Source of the DNA: Diorhabda sublineata
Taxonomy: Eukaryota; Arthropoda; Insecta; Coleoptera; Chrysomelidae
Direction of reading: 5' to 3'
Assembly (NCBI RefSeq): GCF_026230105.1
Contig: NC_079486.1
Span: 7,874,001-7,938,000 of the forward strand
DNA: 64,000 bases
Each line of letters begins with the position of its first letter. Position 1 is the first letter of the stretch. The notes below the pieces were generated by a model. It was not told the origin of the DNA. It searched no databases and saw only the letters and a program-made list of their open reading frames with translations. Shown here in pieces: positions 11,370-22,778 of the stretch. The translations under genes and the position numbers were made by a program.

Positions 11370-12531
11370 AAATAAAAAACATCCAATGATTTTGTCGTCG
11401 AAACACCATTTCACGAAACTTCTTTTTGAACAAGAGCATAAAAACTTATTACATGCAGGACCATTACAATTTTTATATAATATACGAGAAACGTATTAGC
11501 CAGTTGCCGCTCGCAACCTAGCTAGATCTATTGTTCATAAATGTATACAATGTTATAGATTAAAACCAAAATCAGTGCAACCTATTATGGGAAATTCACC
11601 AAGTGATAGATTTTTATCTGGTTTCCCCTTTCAAATCATAGGTACAGATTATGCCGGACCTTTTCATGTACTTGATAAAAGGGGACGTGGCTCAAAAATC
11701 ATGAAGGGTTATGTTTGTCTGTTCATATGCTTGGCTACAAAATCCATTCATCTTGAGTTTGTAAGTAGTCATTCAAATGAAGATTTCCTTTTGGCTCTGA
11801 AACGCTTCATCAGTCGACGTGGAAAACCATCTCAAATTTATTCAGACCACGGTACAAATTTTATTGGTGCAAATAGAAACTTGAAAGCATTCTATGATTT
11901 TCTCACTCAAAATGAATGTTTAATTAGTGATTCTATGAACAATCAAGGCATACGCTGAAACTTTAATCCAGTCCAAGCTCCACATTTTGGTGGATTATGG
12001 GAGGCTGGGGTTAAGGCAATGAAATATCACTTGAAACGTGTTTCTGGTAAATCTAACTTTACTGTTGAAGAGTTCACGACTTTGCTCTGTCAGATAGAGG
12101 CCATATTAAACTCCCGTCCTCTTTGTCCGCTATCTACTAACCCTTTAGATCCTTCTCATTTAACACCAGCTCACTTCATCATTGGTCGTCCACTAACTTC
12201 AATTCTGGAGCCAGTTATGATTTTAGAAAAGGAAAGCAGGTTATCCAGATACCAAAAAATCGAAAATGCTCAGCAACATTTCTGGACGAGATGGTATAAG
12301 GAATACATTTCCGAACTTCAGCAACGATCTAAATGGAAGACGAACCATGGAGAGTTGGCAGAAGGTATATTGGTACTTATAAAGGATGACAAACTTCCAC
12401 CTCTTAACTGGAAATTGGGGCGCGTAACAAAATTATTCCGGGGTAGTGATAATATCTCGCGAGTTGCAGAAATTCTCACCAACAATGGAACTGTCATCAG
12501 AGATTTTTCCAAACTGTGCCCTTTGCCGTAA
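11370..12531 (+). pseudogene. BEL/Pao integrase with DUF5641 tail
   Basis: The H2C2 zinc-binding part is at 11370-11570 (HHFTKLLFEQEHKNLLHAG, CIQCYRLKP) with one in-frame stop. The catalytic core follows with GTDYAGPF near 11642 (first Asp), YSDHGTNFIGAN near 11839 (second Asp) and GLWEAGVKAMKYH near 11995 (Glu). A single TGA at 11956-11958 replaces the Trp that precedes NFNP; the frame is otherwise continuous through to 12531. The last 120 codons are DUF5641 (KLPPLNWKLGRVTKLFRGSD), which ends in a normal stop at 12529. This is the best-preserved part of the element. Confidence 0.88.
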
Positions 12532-12612
12532 AAAAAAAATAAACGTGTGTGCTTAAGTTTAAGTAACTGTTATATACTCTGTTAAAAGCTGGTGCTTTTA
12601 ATGCCGCGGGTA

Positions 12613-12730
12613 TGTTACAACTTCTAAATTTTATATGGAAGCTAAACCTGGCAACGCTGCGACCACGAGGGCCCAGAAGAGAGACAGCAAGAACCCAGGG
12701 CATTCAAGATACACACCACAAGAGTAGCAG
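12613..12730 (+). repeat. Probable 3' LTR start of BEL/Pao element 1
   Basis: About 80 bases after the DUF5641 stop, GCCGCGGGTA is followed by TGTTACAAC. The better-preserved BEL/Pao element has GGCCGGTA followed by TGTTTAACC at the same place, where its 3' LTR demonstrably starts. No matching 5' LTR was found, and the right end of this LTR cannot be fixed, so the end coordinate is a guess. Confidence 0.4.
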
Positions 12731-12815
12731 ACGTAAAATTTATAAAAATTCGTTTAATGTATAATAATTCAATATCAATATATGAGATGCAAGGATAATA
12801 TAAGTAATTAAAGTT

Positions 12816-14131
12816 GTGCGTTTACGAAATATAATAGTGTATCATTATTATTATAATAAAAGAAGAAAAGAACAAACACCGATATCTAAACACGTACTAA
12901 ATATACAAAATTCAAAATATCTTACAACTTGCACTGAAATTTATAATATAATTTTCAAATTGAAAAATAAAACTGCTTTAGTGCAACTTACACATTTAAT
13001 TAATTTTGTTCTAAAAATAGGACATTACCCGGTAAACTCAAAATTGCCAACATCGTTCCCATTATCAAAGCTAATAAACAACCATACTAAGTGGATAGTT
13101 ACAGACCTATATCCTTGCTCAATAATATTGCAAAGGTGATAAAGTAATTCATAAAAGATTACAAAACTTTATTGACAAACAAAAAATTATACCACCCGAG
13201 CAATACGGATTCAGAAGTGGACACAGTACGACGGCCCAAATAATACGAGTTTTTAATTATATTAGAGAAAGCTTCCAGAACAAAAATAAGTCCATCATGG
13301 TCGCTATCGACATCCAAAAAGCATTTGACTCCGTATGGATCGAGGGTTTAATTTTTAAATTGATCAATTTAGAAGTTCCAAACTATTTAATAAAAATTTA
13401 GCATTCCTATTTAACGAATAGAGAATTTTACGTCATACGGGTCCATACCCCATAAAGGCTGGAGTTCCGCAAGGGTCCGTACTATCACCTTTGTTATATT
13501 CCCTTTTCACACACGATATACCCACTTCCCAACAAATCCTAACAGCTATGTATGCAGATGACACTTGTTTTGTAGTATCGGCAAAACATCCCGATCAAGC
13601 ACTTAACATCATCCAAACACATTTAAACAACAAAATTTTACCATATTTTCAGAATAATAAACTATCTATAAATGCGTCAAAAACAGAGTACTTGTTACTC
13701 AGACGTATAGCCAGGAAAAGCAGCTCATTGCAATCGCAGCTTCACATAAACGGACAAACGATCCTGCCAAGCAGTACCCTAAAATATCTAGGGTATATTG
13801 TGCAAGGAAATACGAATGCTAACGCCCACATAGCCAAACAAATACTAAAAGCTAAGATTGCAATGGGCAGACTTTACCCTCTCATCTGTAAACACAGTAA
13901 AATCACCACACAAAACAAACTTTTATTATACAAACAAATCATTAGACCCATTTTAACATATGCAGCCCCAGTCTACTACACAGGTACCAAACAAAATTTC
14001 CGCACCCTGCAGGTGGTACAAAACAAATGCCTCCGTATGGCTATTAAATATTCATGCTACCCAAAACTTCATAGAACCTCCTGGTTACATGACATAGCCG
14101 ATATACCCACTGTCAAGATATCCACGACAGT
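12816..14131 (+). pseudogene. Jockey-like non-LTR retrotransposon RT fragment
   Basis: Reverse transcriptase motifs appear in order across several frames: a degraded SYRPISLLNNIAK segment near 13105, PPEQYGFRSGHSTTAQII near 13194, MVAIDIQKAFDSVWIEGLI near 13298, AGVPQGSVLSPLL near 13459, then LTAMYADDTCFVVSAK near 13543 (catalytic ADD) and KLSINASKTEYLLLRR, LKYLGYIVQ, and the C-terminal IIRPILTYAAPVY thumb region. The part from 13491 to about 14120 is one open frame; upstream it is shifted and truncated. The endonuclease and ORF1 are absent, as expected for a 5'-truncated LINE. The motif set fits the Jockey group. Confidence 0.85.
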
Positions 14132-15439
14132 GGTTGTAGGCTTCTGCGTGGTTCACTAATCACGTAGTTTAGTTGGAGAAATCCAAATTTATATATACCG
14201 GAATCATAGTAAATAAAAACTTCAATATATTCATACGCATTAATCAATATCAGCCACGTTGCTTTCTCGAAAACTAAAACCCCGATCGATTTTTGAAACC
14301 CTGTTTTTCAGCTGCTTTTCAGGGATATTTCAGCCGAAAGATTCTGGGAGTCACAACTATATACCAGGGACAGAGTTATTGTAGCTACATCAAACTTGTG
14401 GATAATGCCCCGGTGCAAGGATCCACAACAGTACTTACAGACGTACACAACACATCTAGAGATCGCCAGAACAACGGCCAACTCATGTATTGTTATCTTT
14501 TAGATGTATTGTAGGTAGGGAAACATAAAAGAAAATAAAGACATTTTAAACATACAAACGTACCTTTTAATAACAGCTTAATTCTCCGTCCGACCAATCA
14601 CTATACAGTTTACGTTATTGTAAACATGAAATCATATATCAATATACCAAAAATAGTAGAAATGTCACGTTCAAACGCTAAATCTGGCAATTCAATAAAG
14701 GATACATAACACCAGTTGCAATTTCACAGCTGAGTATTCCAGAAGAAAGGCAGAGTTTGGTAAAGAAATAAATGGATCGAATAAGGACATTACTTTCCAC
14801 GAAAAAAAAATATATATATACATATTATGAAAAAGTAAAAATTCCTAAACAAATTATCCTTCAAATGGTTTCTATGTATTATTCGTTTATCAACTTCGCA
14901 CTTGAATATGAATAGAAAATAGCTAAAATTTTTCTAATTTCACTTTAACTGGAAAGAAAAAATGGAAGAAACAGTTTTCATTGCAAAATCCTAAGAATGG
15001 GTGCTCGGAAATTTTGATCTAAATCTCGTTGTAGGCTAGGATTCGGGTTATAGTTTCGTGAAATCTGAAAGATTGGAACATTATTTATAGTTAAGGATGC
15101 TTCAAGATATAAAAAGCAATTAACCCTTCTCACCATAAATGTTGATTAACAAGGTTTCTTTGTCCTCCAAAAAGGGTTTCCTTGACACTATTCAACAACA
15201 ATCATATATAAAGGAAAATAAGCTAACAAATCATTGTTTTCAAGCTTATATTGTACTAAGTCAACTTCATCAGATTAATGATGCCAGGTTATGTTACTAA
15301 GCGTTAGTATGTCACCTAATTGTTCCTTGAGGGCGCCAGAAAATTATAAAAACCTGCCATAGTTTCTTTAGTCCCCATATGCTGATTGATGAACATAGAC
15401 CTCCCGGAAAAAACGCCACAAAAACCTTTGCTCTTTTAA
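14132..15439. other. Intergenic, no gene recognised
   Basis: About 1.3 kb of AT-rich sequence. Open frames such as 14293-14514 have no recognisable motif. A short TA-rich run lies near 14808-14825. Confidence 0.5.
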
Positions 15440-15850
15440 TATTTTGTCTTCTTCCATATATACATATAAAAGAACCATTTGTTATTGGTTTGCTGAATTT
15501 AAACGTGGTCGTACAGACACCGATCATGGTGAACGTCGTCCAATTGAGATGGTTACTCCAGAAAAAATCAAAAAAGTCCACAAATTGGTTATTCCTTATC
15601 TCCCATACAGTTCGGATTTAGCGTCCAGTGATTTTCACCTCTTCTTAAATTAAAAGAACACTTAGGTAGCAACCGCTTCAAACTAATCAAGGATTAAGTC
15701 TAAGTAGAGGTCACACGGTTTAAAAACGGATTGGTGGAAAACTTCTTCGACTTAAAAATACAAGAGCACCGTCTTCATGTGTGTGTTGAAAAAAAAATGG
15801 AGAATATGTTGAGAAAGAGACAAAAGTTTGAACTTTTCAAAGTAAATTCT
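15440..15850 (+). pseudogene. mariner transposase with catalytic core deleted
   Basis: Around 15470-15580 the translation is CYWFAEFKRGRTDTDHGERR followed by a segment ending KIKKVHKLVI, the helix-turn-helix part of a mariner transposase. It is joined directly to PYLPYSSDLASSDFHLFLN (15592-15650), which in intact mariners lies about 150 residues further on, around the last catalytic Asp. A decayed C-terminus follows to about 15840. The DNA-binding region and the tail survive while the first two catalytic Asp residues are deleted. Confidence 0.75.
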
Positions 15851-16438
15851 TAACCAAAGCTGGTGATTGGGCAATTATTCGTAATAAAATTCTTTGTTGC
15901 CTGTTAATAAGAACAATAAAGAAATAATGAAAATTTTAATAGCCAGATCCTGTAGGGAATGGGAAAAGTCTATAATCGATTGGTACAGGAATCAAAAAGA
16001 TTTGGCTTTAGGAAGAATGGCGAAAATAAATATATGGAAGTGCAACGGCAAAGAACGAATGAGTTCTTCGACTATCTAGAGGTTTGTTTTTAGTAGCTGC
16101 ACTGACAGTTATATACTCATGAACGAAAGCGCTAAAAAATCAAGTAGCAAAATAATGGCGTTCTCAAATAACATTTTTAAAGCAAAAACCTCCAAAGAAA
16201 CAAAGATTCCCGAGTGCTAAAAAAATAGAAGTATGTGTTAAGGTAACATTGGTTTTAAAGAGAGTGGAAATAACTGAAGAGAAAGAACAGAGGACTGAAA
16301 CGGGTATTTATATATTTGAAATTGATTATATTGGAATGAAGGATTGTAAAAATAATCGAAAATTTGATAGATTGATACATTTTATTATCGATTGAAAATA
16401 TATAAAGCTTGATAATAATGAAGAAAAAAATCCTCGGA
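15851..16438. other. Intergenic, no gene recognised
   Basis: AT-rich spacer. The open frame at 15894-16079 has no recognisable motif. Confidence 0.5.
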
Positions 16439-17388
16439 TCATTCTTCTGGGGTTAACTGATATGATACAGATATGCTGGCGGATTGTCCTTTTAAGTCGG
16501 TGGCATCATTGTTGATAATAATTCCAGCAATATGATGATAATCTAATTCAAAAATGTTATTCACATTTGCTGAATCCACATTAGATCCACAGGATGCTCT
16601 ACGACCATCTGTAAACAAAAATTCAAACATATCTAATCCATTACATCCCCATACTGTCAATTTTTTCAAATAAGCTCCTTTGAAATCTATCGGAATTGTT
16701 TCGGAAGATGCCTCTCCTAAATTCATCGAATCACCATTTTCGTAGTGGATAACCATCCCTTGAATTTTCGGAATAATCCTAGATGATCTGAAAATAGCTA
16801 CAGCGATTCCTATCATTTTATTTCTTCTACCGTTGATTAATTTCGGTTGCAATGGACAACATACTTCAATAGGCATCATCCCTCTAGCTAAAAGCGGCGT
16901 AAGCCGAGAAAAATGTGTGGTTCTTTTAAAATTGATCGCCAATAATCAATATATTCAAAACCGTTAAGCGCGCAATACTGACGCACCACTCCCATAGAAT
17001 TGAACACTGTATCAGGAAAACAGGTCTCATATTCTAAATAGTATTGGTCAACAAATACTTTATTAATGTATTGAACTGCTCTATCTTCATCTTCTATAAG
17101 AGTGTTCATCTACATCTTTAACATGTTAATATCGTCATTAGTTAATTCCAATTTCGCTTGATTAACTATTCCAAATTGATAAAATAGTATCTTCATGTTA
17201 ACTACGGCCGAATACATAGGTAAGAGAAAGTAATTGATATTTGCATAATCAGAATCTTCTTTTTTAAACGTGATTTTCTTCTCAAATCGAATTAAAGTTT
17301 ATGCGATTGTAAAATAATGTTCTCCCGTGTTGGGTAAATTGAGCTCAAGCTCTTGATGCAACGTCTGAATCTGAGTTTTCAGCGACCT
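16439..17388 (-). pseudogene. Cry (delta-endotoxin)-like helical domain plus beta-prism/jacalin-like domain
   Basis: The minus strand from 17388 to 16888 is one frame with two stops (TAA near 17292, TAG at 17108-17110). It contains LLPMYSAVVNMKILF and, after the second stop, TLIEDEDRAVQYINKVF. These resemble helices 5 and 6 of Cry domain I (the LP-Y-x-AN helix and the following I-x-x-Y-x-x-C/Y helix). A frameshift near 16900 leads to a 160-codon stretch with repeated beta-strand patterns (IQGMVIHYENGD, LKKLTVWGCNGLDMFEFLFT, GQSASISVSYQ), like a beta-prism, the fold of both Cry domain II and jacalin lectins. The 5' end at 17388 follows a pyrimidine-rich tract ending TTTTTAAG, a plausible splice acceptor, so this may be an internal or last exon. 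The family call is inference from pattern, not a search. It could instead be an insect lectin of unknown type. As it stands it is broken. Confidence 0.4.
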
Positions 17389-17399
17389 TAAAAATAAGG

Positions 17400-19134
17400 T
17401 TAGTGTGATTAAAAAGTTTTAATTTACAAGTATTACTCTCAACCTAACATAAAAAGAGAGGTCTCATATTTATCAAATCGAAATTATTGTCAATTCTTTA
17501 GAAATAATCGTTACGACTATTATTTTAAATATTTTAACGAATCGAAAATTAAAAACAAATTTAACTTTATCAATTGTTTGTATTTCATGTATGATATCCG
17601 AGCGCTTTTAAATAAAACTAAATTGATCTTATTACACCACGTGTATTTATTCAACATGTTCATAAAACTGCCAGGTTATGCTCCTCATCTTTTACTATAC
17701 ACTAGCCTCAACCTCCCATGCCTGTTGCGCCAATTAATTGTAACATGAATTGCTAATTGTCTCGGCTGGAGTAACACTTTATTATTAATTTTTTTATATC
17801 TATCTAAAGTAAAGAGTGCGATCACGTGAAAGATTCTTCAAAAAAACTTATTTTTAAAATAAGAAAGTTATTTAAACAATATCACACGTATGTTGAAAAG
17901 TATATACACATGGGTGCTGAAAAGTTGAAAAATTCTACAAAATATTTGTTATTTTGTGATAATAGATACGACAAAAACGAAAAGAATGGTTATGAAATAT
18001 TTTATAACTAAGAACAGAAAAAGAACCATTAGAACAATGAATTTTTTGTAACTATATTAGATACCTAAGAAGAACTAAATAATTATTGAGGATTTTGTTT
18101 CAATTTTTTTGAGACGTTATAAAAGTTAAATGTAAAGTAGTTATTATAACAATTACTGAATTGCAGAGGATTTTGTAATGTTGCAGCATTCCTGGTATCG
18201 CTAACATATATGTTCATTGCCTCTTGTTGCTGTAAACAAACTTACATTGTTTTTGGGTTGTGCAGTGTCAGTATGTTGTTGAGCATTTTGTTAAACACTA
18301 TGTTCAATGTTTCTATTTGCAGCTTCTTTGTTTAATGTGCTACTGTTACTAATAGCATTCATTATTATTAGCACTCCTCAATCTATTAGTTGCAGGATTA
18401 TCTATGGATGTATTTAATTTTTAAACTTTTAACTTGTTAGTAAAATCAAAAAAATGTTTTCCTTCATTATGGAGAATATATATTCATTCAACTACTTTAT
18501 ACATTACACGGTAATAGTAATAACACTTAATTTTAACGCTTAATTACCTTGCAGAGACTAGTATGTATTTGAACACAAATTACAACAAACTTTCCATTTT
18601 CATTGTAAACACTAGTATAACCTTAAAAAATCATATTGTCTTTTTCTTCAGTCTTCTTAAATTTTGCATTTTGCTTTTCGGCACCCAGCCAGATTCATAT
18701 TGTATCGCGTATTCCCTCTATCGTTCGAGACCACTTATAACATAAGAAAAAGAAGCATTTGAATATATGTATGTATTATTTTTTAGTATATGTGTGAAAT
18801 AAGCTACTTTCTCAGGAAAAAATGAGTATGCAATCTATCATTTTCATATGTGGTCATAGGAAAATATATTTTACTATATTGTAAATACACTATCATCATT
18901 TTTTTTATAACTTCGGAGAAAGCATGCTCGTTGACTAGCAATATTTGTTAGTACTATTAATTAAGTATTATTACTCCATGAAACTAAAATTAAAAACATG
19001 ACAAGACTCAAAACTGAATTTGAATGAATAACCTAATAAAATTATGAATTATTCTATACTTGATATTATATATTCCATACTTGACTATCGAGCCATAATC
19101 CTCTGGTATTGGAACATTCTTATTTACTGAGTTT
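17400..19134. other. Intergenic, no gene recognised
   Basis: About 1.7 kb of very AT-rich DNA. The upstream exons of the gene at 16439-17388 would be expected here if it is spliced, but I see none. The open frames at 17826-18011 and 18563-18745 have no motif. Confidence 0.5.
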
Positions 19135-19139
19135 GAGGC
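19135..19139. other. Target site duplication, left (GAGGC)
   Basis: GAGGC immediately before the 5' LTR, repeated immediately after the 3' LTR at 25077-25081. Five bases is the usual duplication length for BEL/Pao elements. Confidence 0.9.
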
Positions 19140-19403
19140 TGTTTAACCATTTAATGTATATATTTAAATTATGTTGAGTGCGCTACTGAACTTGGCACAT
19201 GCGCCTACCTAGAGTAACCGGGCTTGCGCCGAAAAAGACAAACATAATATCATCAAGGAGCCACGAGGCCAACAGCGCTTTTTGCTCAGGCTCACAAAGC
19301 ATTTTGTACAATAAAGTGAAAATCGAAACAAATCGTTTTATTGTGTGCTTCTCACATTGTATACAGTCCACTTTAAAACATTTTCAATCAAGATATCCAA
19401 CCA
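19140..19403 (+). repeat. 5' LTR of BEL/Pao element 2
   Basis: 264 bp, TG...CA ends. It contains a polyadenylation signal (AATAAA in TACAATAAAGTG near 19310). Relative to the 3' LTR it has 22 extra bases between AGCGC and CATTTTGTAC. Confidence 0.95.
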
Positions 19404-19406
19404 TTT

Positions 19407-19426
19407 TGGTCCTTCGAGCCGGATTT
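19407..19426 (+). other. Primer binding site, tRNA-Tyr type
   Basis: TGGTCCTTCGAGCCGGATTT starts three bases after the 5' LTR and is the complement of the 3' end of insect tRNA-Tyr including CCA. The match to tRNA-Tyr is from memory of the tRNA's conserved ends. Confidence 0.75.
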
Positions 19427-19680
19427 AGTGTAAAAGCAGCGGCAACAGTTCACGCTGATTCAACAATTCAAGACAGTACTTACAACAATCAGACAATCAC
19501 AGGCTGAAAAGTGTAGTGCAAATCATTTATTCTTCCAAACCGTAAGTTTGTTCCATTTTATCATCTGCATGCATAGGGATTTCAAATCGTTAAAATCGAT
19601 ATTATTTCATTCTGAATCTCTATAAGTATTTTACTGCAAACTAGTTCATTTCATTTAGCCGGTTCTCACAAAACATCACA

Positions 19681-20895
19681 ATGTTAGCAGGAGAAAATGA
19701 AGTAAATGTGTCAAAAGTAGATCAATCGAAATCGGACAAATCCGATATTTTGCTAGAGTTAAAAGAGCAACGTGATGTAGTTATCGAAAAGCTGAGTAGG
19801 TTTATAAATTTCATTAAACGAGCCAACGAATCCGATTTATTAGAATTAGAATCACGTCTAGACCACGTATCGAGTATTTTCAACCATTTCGAACAAGTTC
19901 AGTCACGAATAGAATCGCTAGAAAAGTGTACAACTAATTCAGAATATCGTGAAACATTCGAAAACAGCTTCTTCAAAGCACAAGCCAGCGCTAAAAATAA
20001 AATTGTAGAGTTTCACAGCAACATACAAGCCAGAATAACAGCTAGTCATAATGTAGCTAGTCAAAATAATTTGTTCAACAATAGTGTTACTGTAAATTCA
20101 AAAATTACACTGCCACCAATTGACTTACCTATCTTTGATGGCGATAAAAAAAATGGGTATTTTTCATTCAAAGATTTCAGGCATTAGTTGACCAGAATCA
20201 GCGGTTATCTCAAGTAAAAAAGTTGTATTATTTACAGGGCCGACTTAGGGGTGAGGAAGAAAAATTAATTCAGCAACTTGAGTTGACAGATGAGAATTAT
20301 TTAGTAGCTTTACGTATATTGCGAGAACGATTTGAAAACAAAAAAATTATTATAGACAAACATGTAGAAGAATTATTTAACATGCCAGTAATTACTAAGG
20401 AATCACCTCCGTTTTTAAGAAATTTAATTGACACATTCAAACAACTAATTACTTCACTAAAAGCTCTAGGTGAACCAACTGATTCGTGGGATCGCCTATT
20501 AATTCAACTATTAAAAATTAAACTAGACGCACGCACTAGGGAACGTTGGCATGAACATTTACATTTACAAAATAAAAGAGAACCTCCACCATTGTCAGAA
20601 TTTCTCGACTTTTTAGTAAATCGTTGTGAATATTTAGAAAGCAAAGAAAAAACTGATAATCAGCAAACCATGTTAAAATCTAACTATTATAATCACACGC
20701 ACAAAAATGCAAATAACAGTATACAAAATATAAAAAATTCCTTAAGTTACCAAGTTCAACGCGACAAAACGAGGTAATTAAACTAAAATTATGCTTTAAT
20801 TGTCTCAGAGGTGATCATAGGTCAGATTCTTGCACTCGTGGAACCTGCAAGGTTTGTCAAAAGAAACATAACACACTAATTCATCGAGACAATAT
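19681..20895 (+). pseudogene. BEL/Pao Gag (DUF1759) with zinc knuckles
   Basis: Starts at ATG 19681, 278 bases after the LTR. The first part (to 20187) is a predicted coiled region ending LPIFDGDKKNGYFSFKDF. A one-base shift near 20178 breaks the frame, and the DUF1759 core resumes as YYLQGRLRGEE, LLIQLLKIKLDARTRERW and EFLDFLVNRCEYLES (to about 20760). Another shift leads to the nucleic-acid binding Cys/His pair CFNCLRGDHRSDSC and CKVCQKKHNTLIH (20799-20885). Gag would form the particle that packages the RNA. Two frameshifts disable it. Confidence 0.88.
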
Positions 20896-20986
20896 TCAAC
20901 ATCATGATACACAAAACCAACTAGCTAAACATGACAACATTCAAACACAAAATCACAGCAATCCTTCATTAGCCACAAACACACAT

Positions 20987-21590
20987 TTGGCAATTGAAAA
21001 TAAACAAAACACAGCCGCACCTCGAGAAACTATCCAACTCTCATCAATCACACATCATCTAAATAATAAAAAACAAAATGTTCTTCTTAGTACAGCGGCT
21101 GTATTCCTCAAAGACAAATCAGGCAATTTAACCAAAGCACGTGCATTGTTAGACTCGGGTTCTCAATCAAATCTAATAACCTCTGACCTTGCGCGAAAAT
21201 TAAATATCGGTACCAAAATAAACTTACCAGTGATCGGTGTTAATCAGGTTACTACTAATATCACAGAGCAATTAAATATTGATATAATTTCAAGAGAAAA
21301 CAATTCTTTTCAACAAAATGCTACATTTTTAGTTATAAACCAAATAGCGGGTAATATTCCAAACTTCAAAATCGATTGTCAACATTTAAATATACCGAAA
21401 CACATTACTCTTGCGGATCCTGAATTCGATAAATCCGCCAAACTGGATATTCTCTTAGGCGCAGATGTCTTTTGGGATATTTTAGCGGATGGGCAATTTA
21501 AGCTCGGCGACGGTAAACCGATACTTCAGAAAACATTATTTGGATGGGTCATATCGGGACCCATATATCAAAATTGTTCAATTCAAAATA
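20987..21590 (+). CDS. BEL/Pao aspartic protease (DUF1758), part of Pol
   Basis: In the same frame as the zinc knuckles, this region has the active-site motif ARALLDSGSQSNLIT (Asp-Ser-Gly near 21151), then LDILLGADVFWDIL and QKTLFGWVISGPI, the characteristic end of the BEL/Pao protease. This domain is intact, although the polyprotein frame is broken on both sides. The frame stays open to 22072 into the RT linker. Confidence 0.85.
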
Positions 21591-21599
21591 ACAGTAGTA

Positions 21600-22778
21600 T
21601 TACCATATCATGTAATTTAATCACAACTACGCTTGAAAACGCAATTGAGAAATTTTGGAAAATCGAGGAATACCAAGACGATAACAAAACCAAACGGACG
21701 ATCGAAGAAAAACAATGCGAAGAACATTTCCTAAAAACAATTCAGCGGACCGAAACTGGCAGATTTCGTGCAACGTTGCCAGTTCGCGAAGGTGTAGGCG
21801 ATTTGGGGAATTCGAAGATGAATGCGATTAAAAGGTTTCACAAATTAGAAAGTAAACTGATCAATGACACAGTCATACGTCAACAATATTCGGAGTTCAT
21901 GAGGGAATATGACAAACTCGGGCACATGACCAAGGTGCCGACGTGGGCAACGGAAGTGGATGGAAAGGGAGTTTTTTACCTACCACATCATGGTGTCGTG
22001 AAGGATAGGCAACCACTAAACTACGAGTGGTGGTGCATCCGCCAAAACAGGAAACGGTATTTCATTGAATGATACGCTCATGGTGGGTCCTTTAATACAG
22101 GAAGATCTTTTTGCTATCATCATTCGTTTTTCACAACACAATGTAGCAATGGTAGCGGACATAGAGAAGATGTACCGGCAGGTGGAAATTGTAGAAGAGC
22201 AGTGTGATTTACAGCGAATTATGTGGCGTTCTGATCCAAACCTGCCTCTAGAAGTCTACACATTAAACACCGTAACATACGGCACAGCTCCAGCTTCATT
22301 CATTGCTATACGATGCTTGCACCAACTCGCTTTAGAAAACAGTAAAAAGTACCCAGTAGCATCACAAGTAATAACTCGCGATTTTTATGTTGATGACATC
22401 ACTGGTACAGACACCATTGAAAATGCACAAATTTTGAGGCAAAACATCACCAACATTTTAGAAAGTGGATCCTTTCCTCTTCGGAAGTGGAATACTAACA
22501 AACCGAACATTTTCAACGATATTAACAACATTTCAGATCTACCAGATCATTATCTATCAACCGATGACCAATCAAAAGCTTTAGGGCTTGTCTGGAACTC
22601 TCAATCAGACACGCTACATATCAGCACAGATTCAATACAAATTGAAAATAACAATTTCACAAAACGCGGAATACTCTCCGTAATTGCTCAGTTATTCGAT
22701 TCATTGGGCTTGGTCGGTCCAGTAATTGTTAAAGCCAAAGTTATCATGCAAAAACTTTGGCAGCACAAAGTAGATTGA
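21600..22778 (+). pseudogene. BEL/Pao reverse transcriptase
   Basis: Linker with RTETGRFRATLPVREG, then FYLPHHGVVK. A frameshift at about 22030 damages the FDASAKTG motif. From 22065 the frame reads VAMVADIEKMYRQV (first Asp), YGTAPASFIAIRCLHQLA, and FYVDDITGTD at 22384-22413 (catalytic DD), followed by the thumb FDSLGLVGPVIVKAKVIMQK. A TGA at 22776-22778, followed by more open frame in phase, is a single nonsense change. Confidence 0.9.

Larger units (their letters stand above)
9540..12760 (+). mobile_element. BEL/Pao retrotransposon 1, internally deleted
   Basis: Protease, reverse transcriptase, RNase H, integrase and DUF5641 segments lie in the BEL/Pao order on the plus strand. The gag part and the 5' LTR are not recognisable. 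Compared with the second BEL/Pao element in this window, about 0.7 kb is missing between the middle of RT and the middle of RNase H (join near 10820). Several frameshifts and two nonsense codons are present. A 3' LTR seems to start at 12613. Confidence 0.85.

Noticed and set aside
14293..14514. Open frame after the Jockey-like fragment
   Set aside because: No motif, no repeat partner and no splice context.
16439..17388. Bacterial contamination as the source of the Cry-like gene
   Set aside because: The segment is embedded in insect-type repeats, has the local AT-rich composition and a splice-acceptor-like 5' boundary.
17826..18011. Lys-rich open frame, tested as an upstream exon of the Cry-like gene
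   Set aside because: It is on the opposite strand and has no similarity to the expected N-terminal helices.
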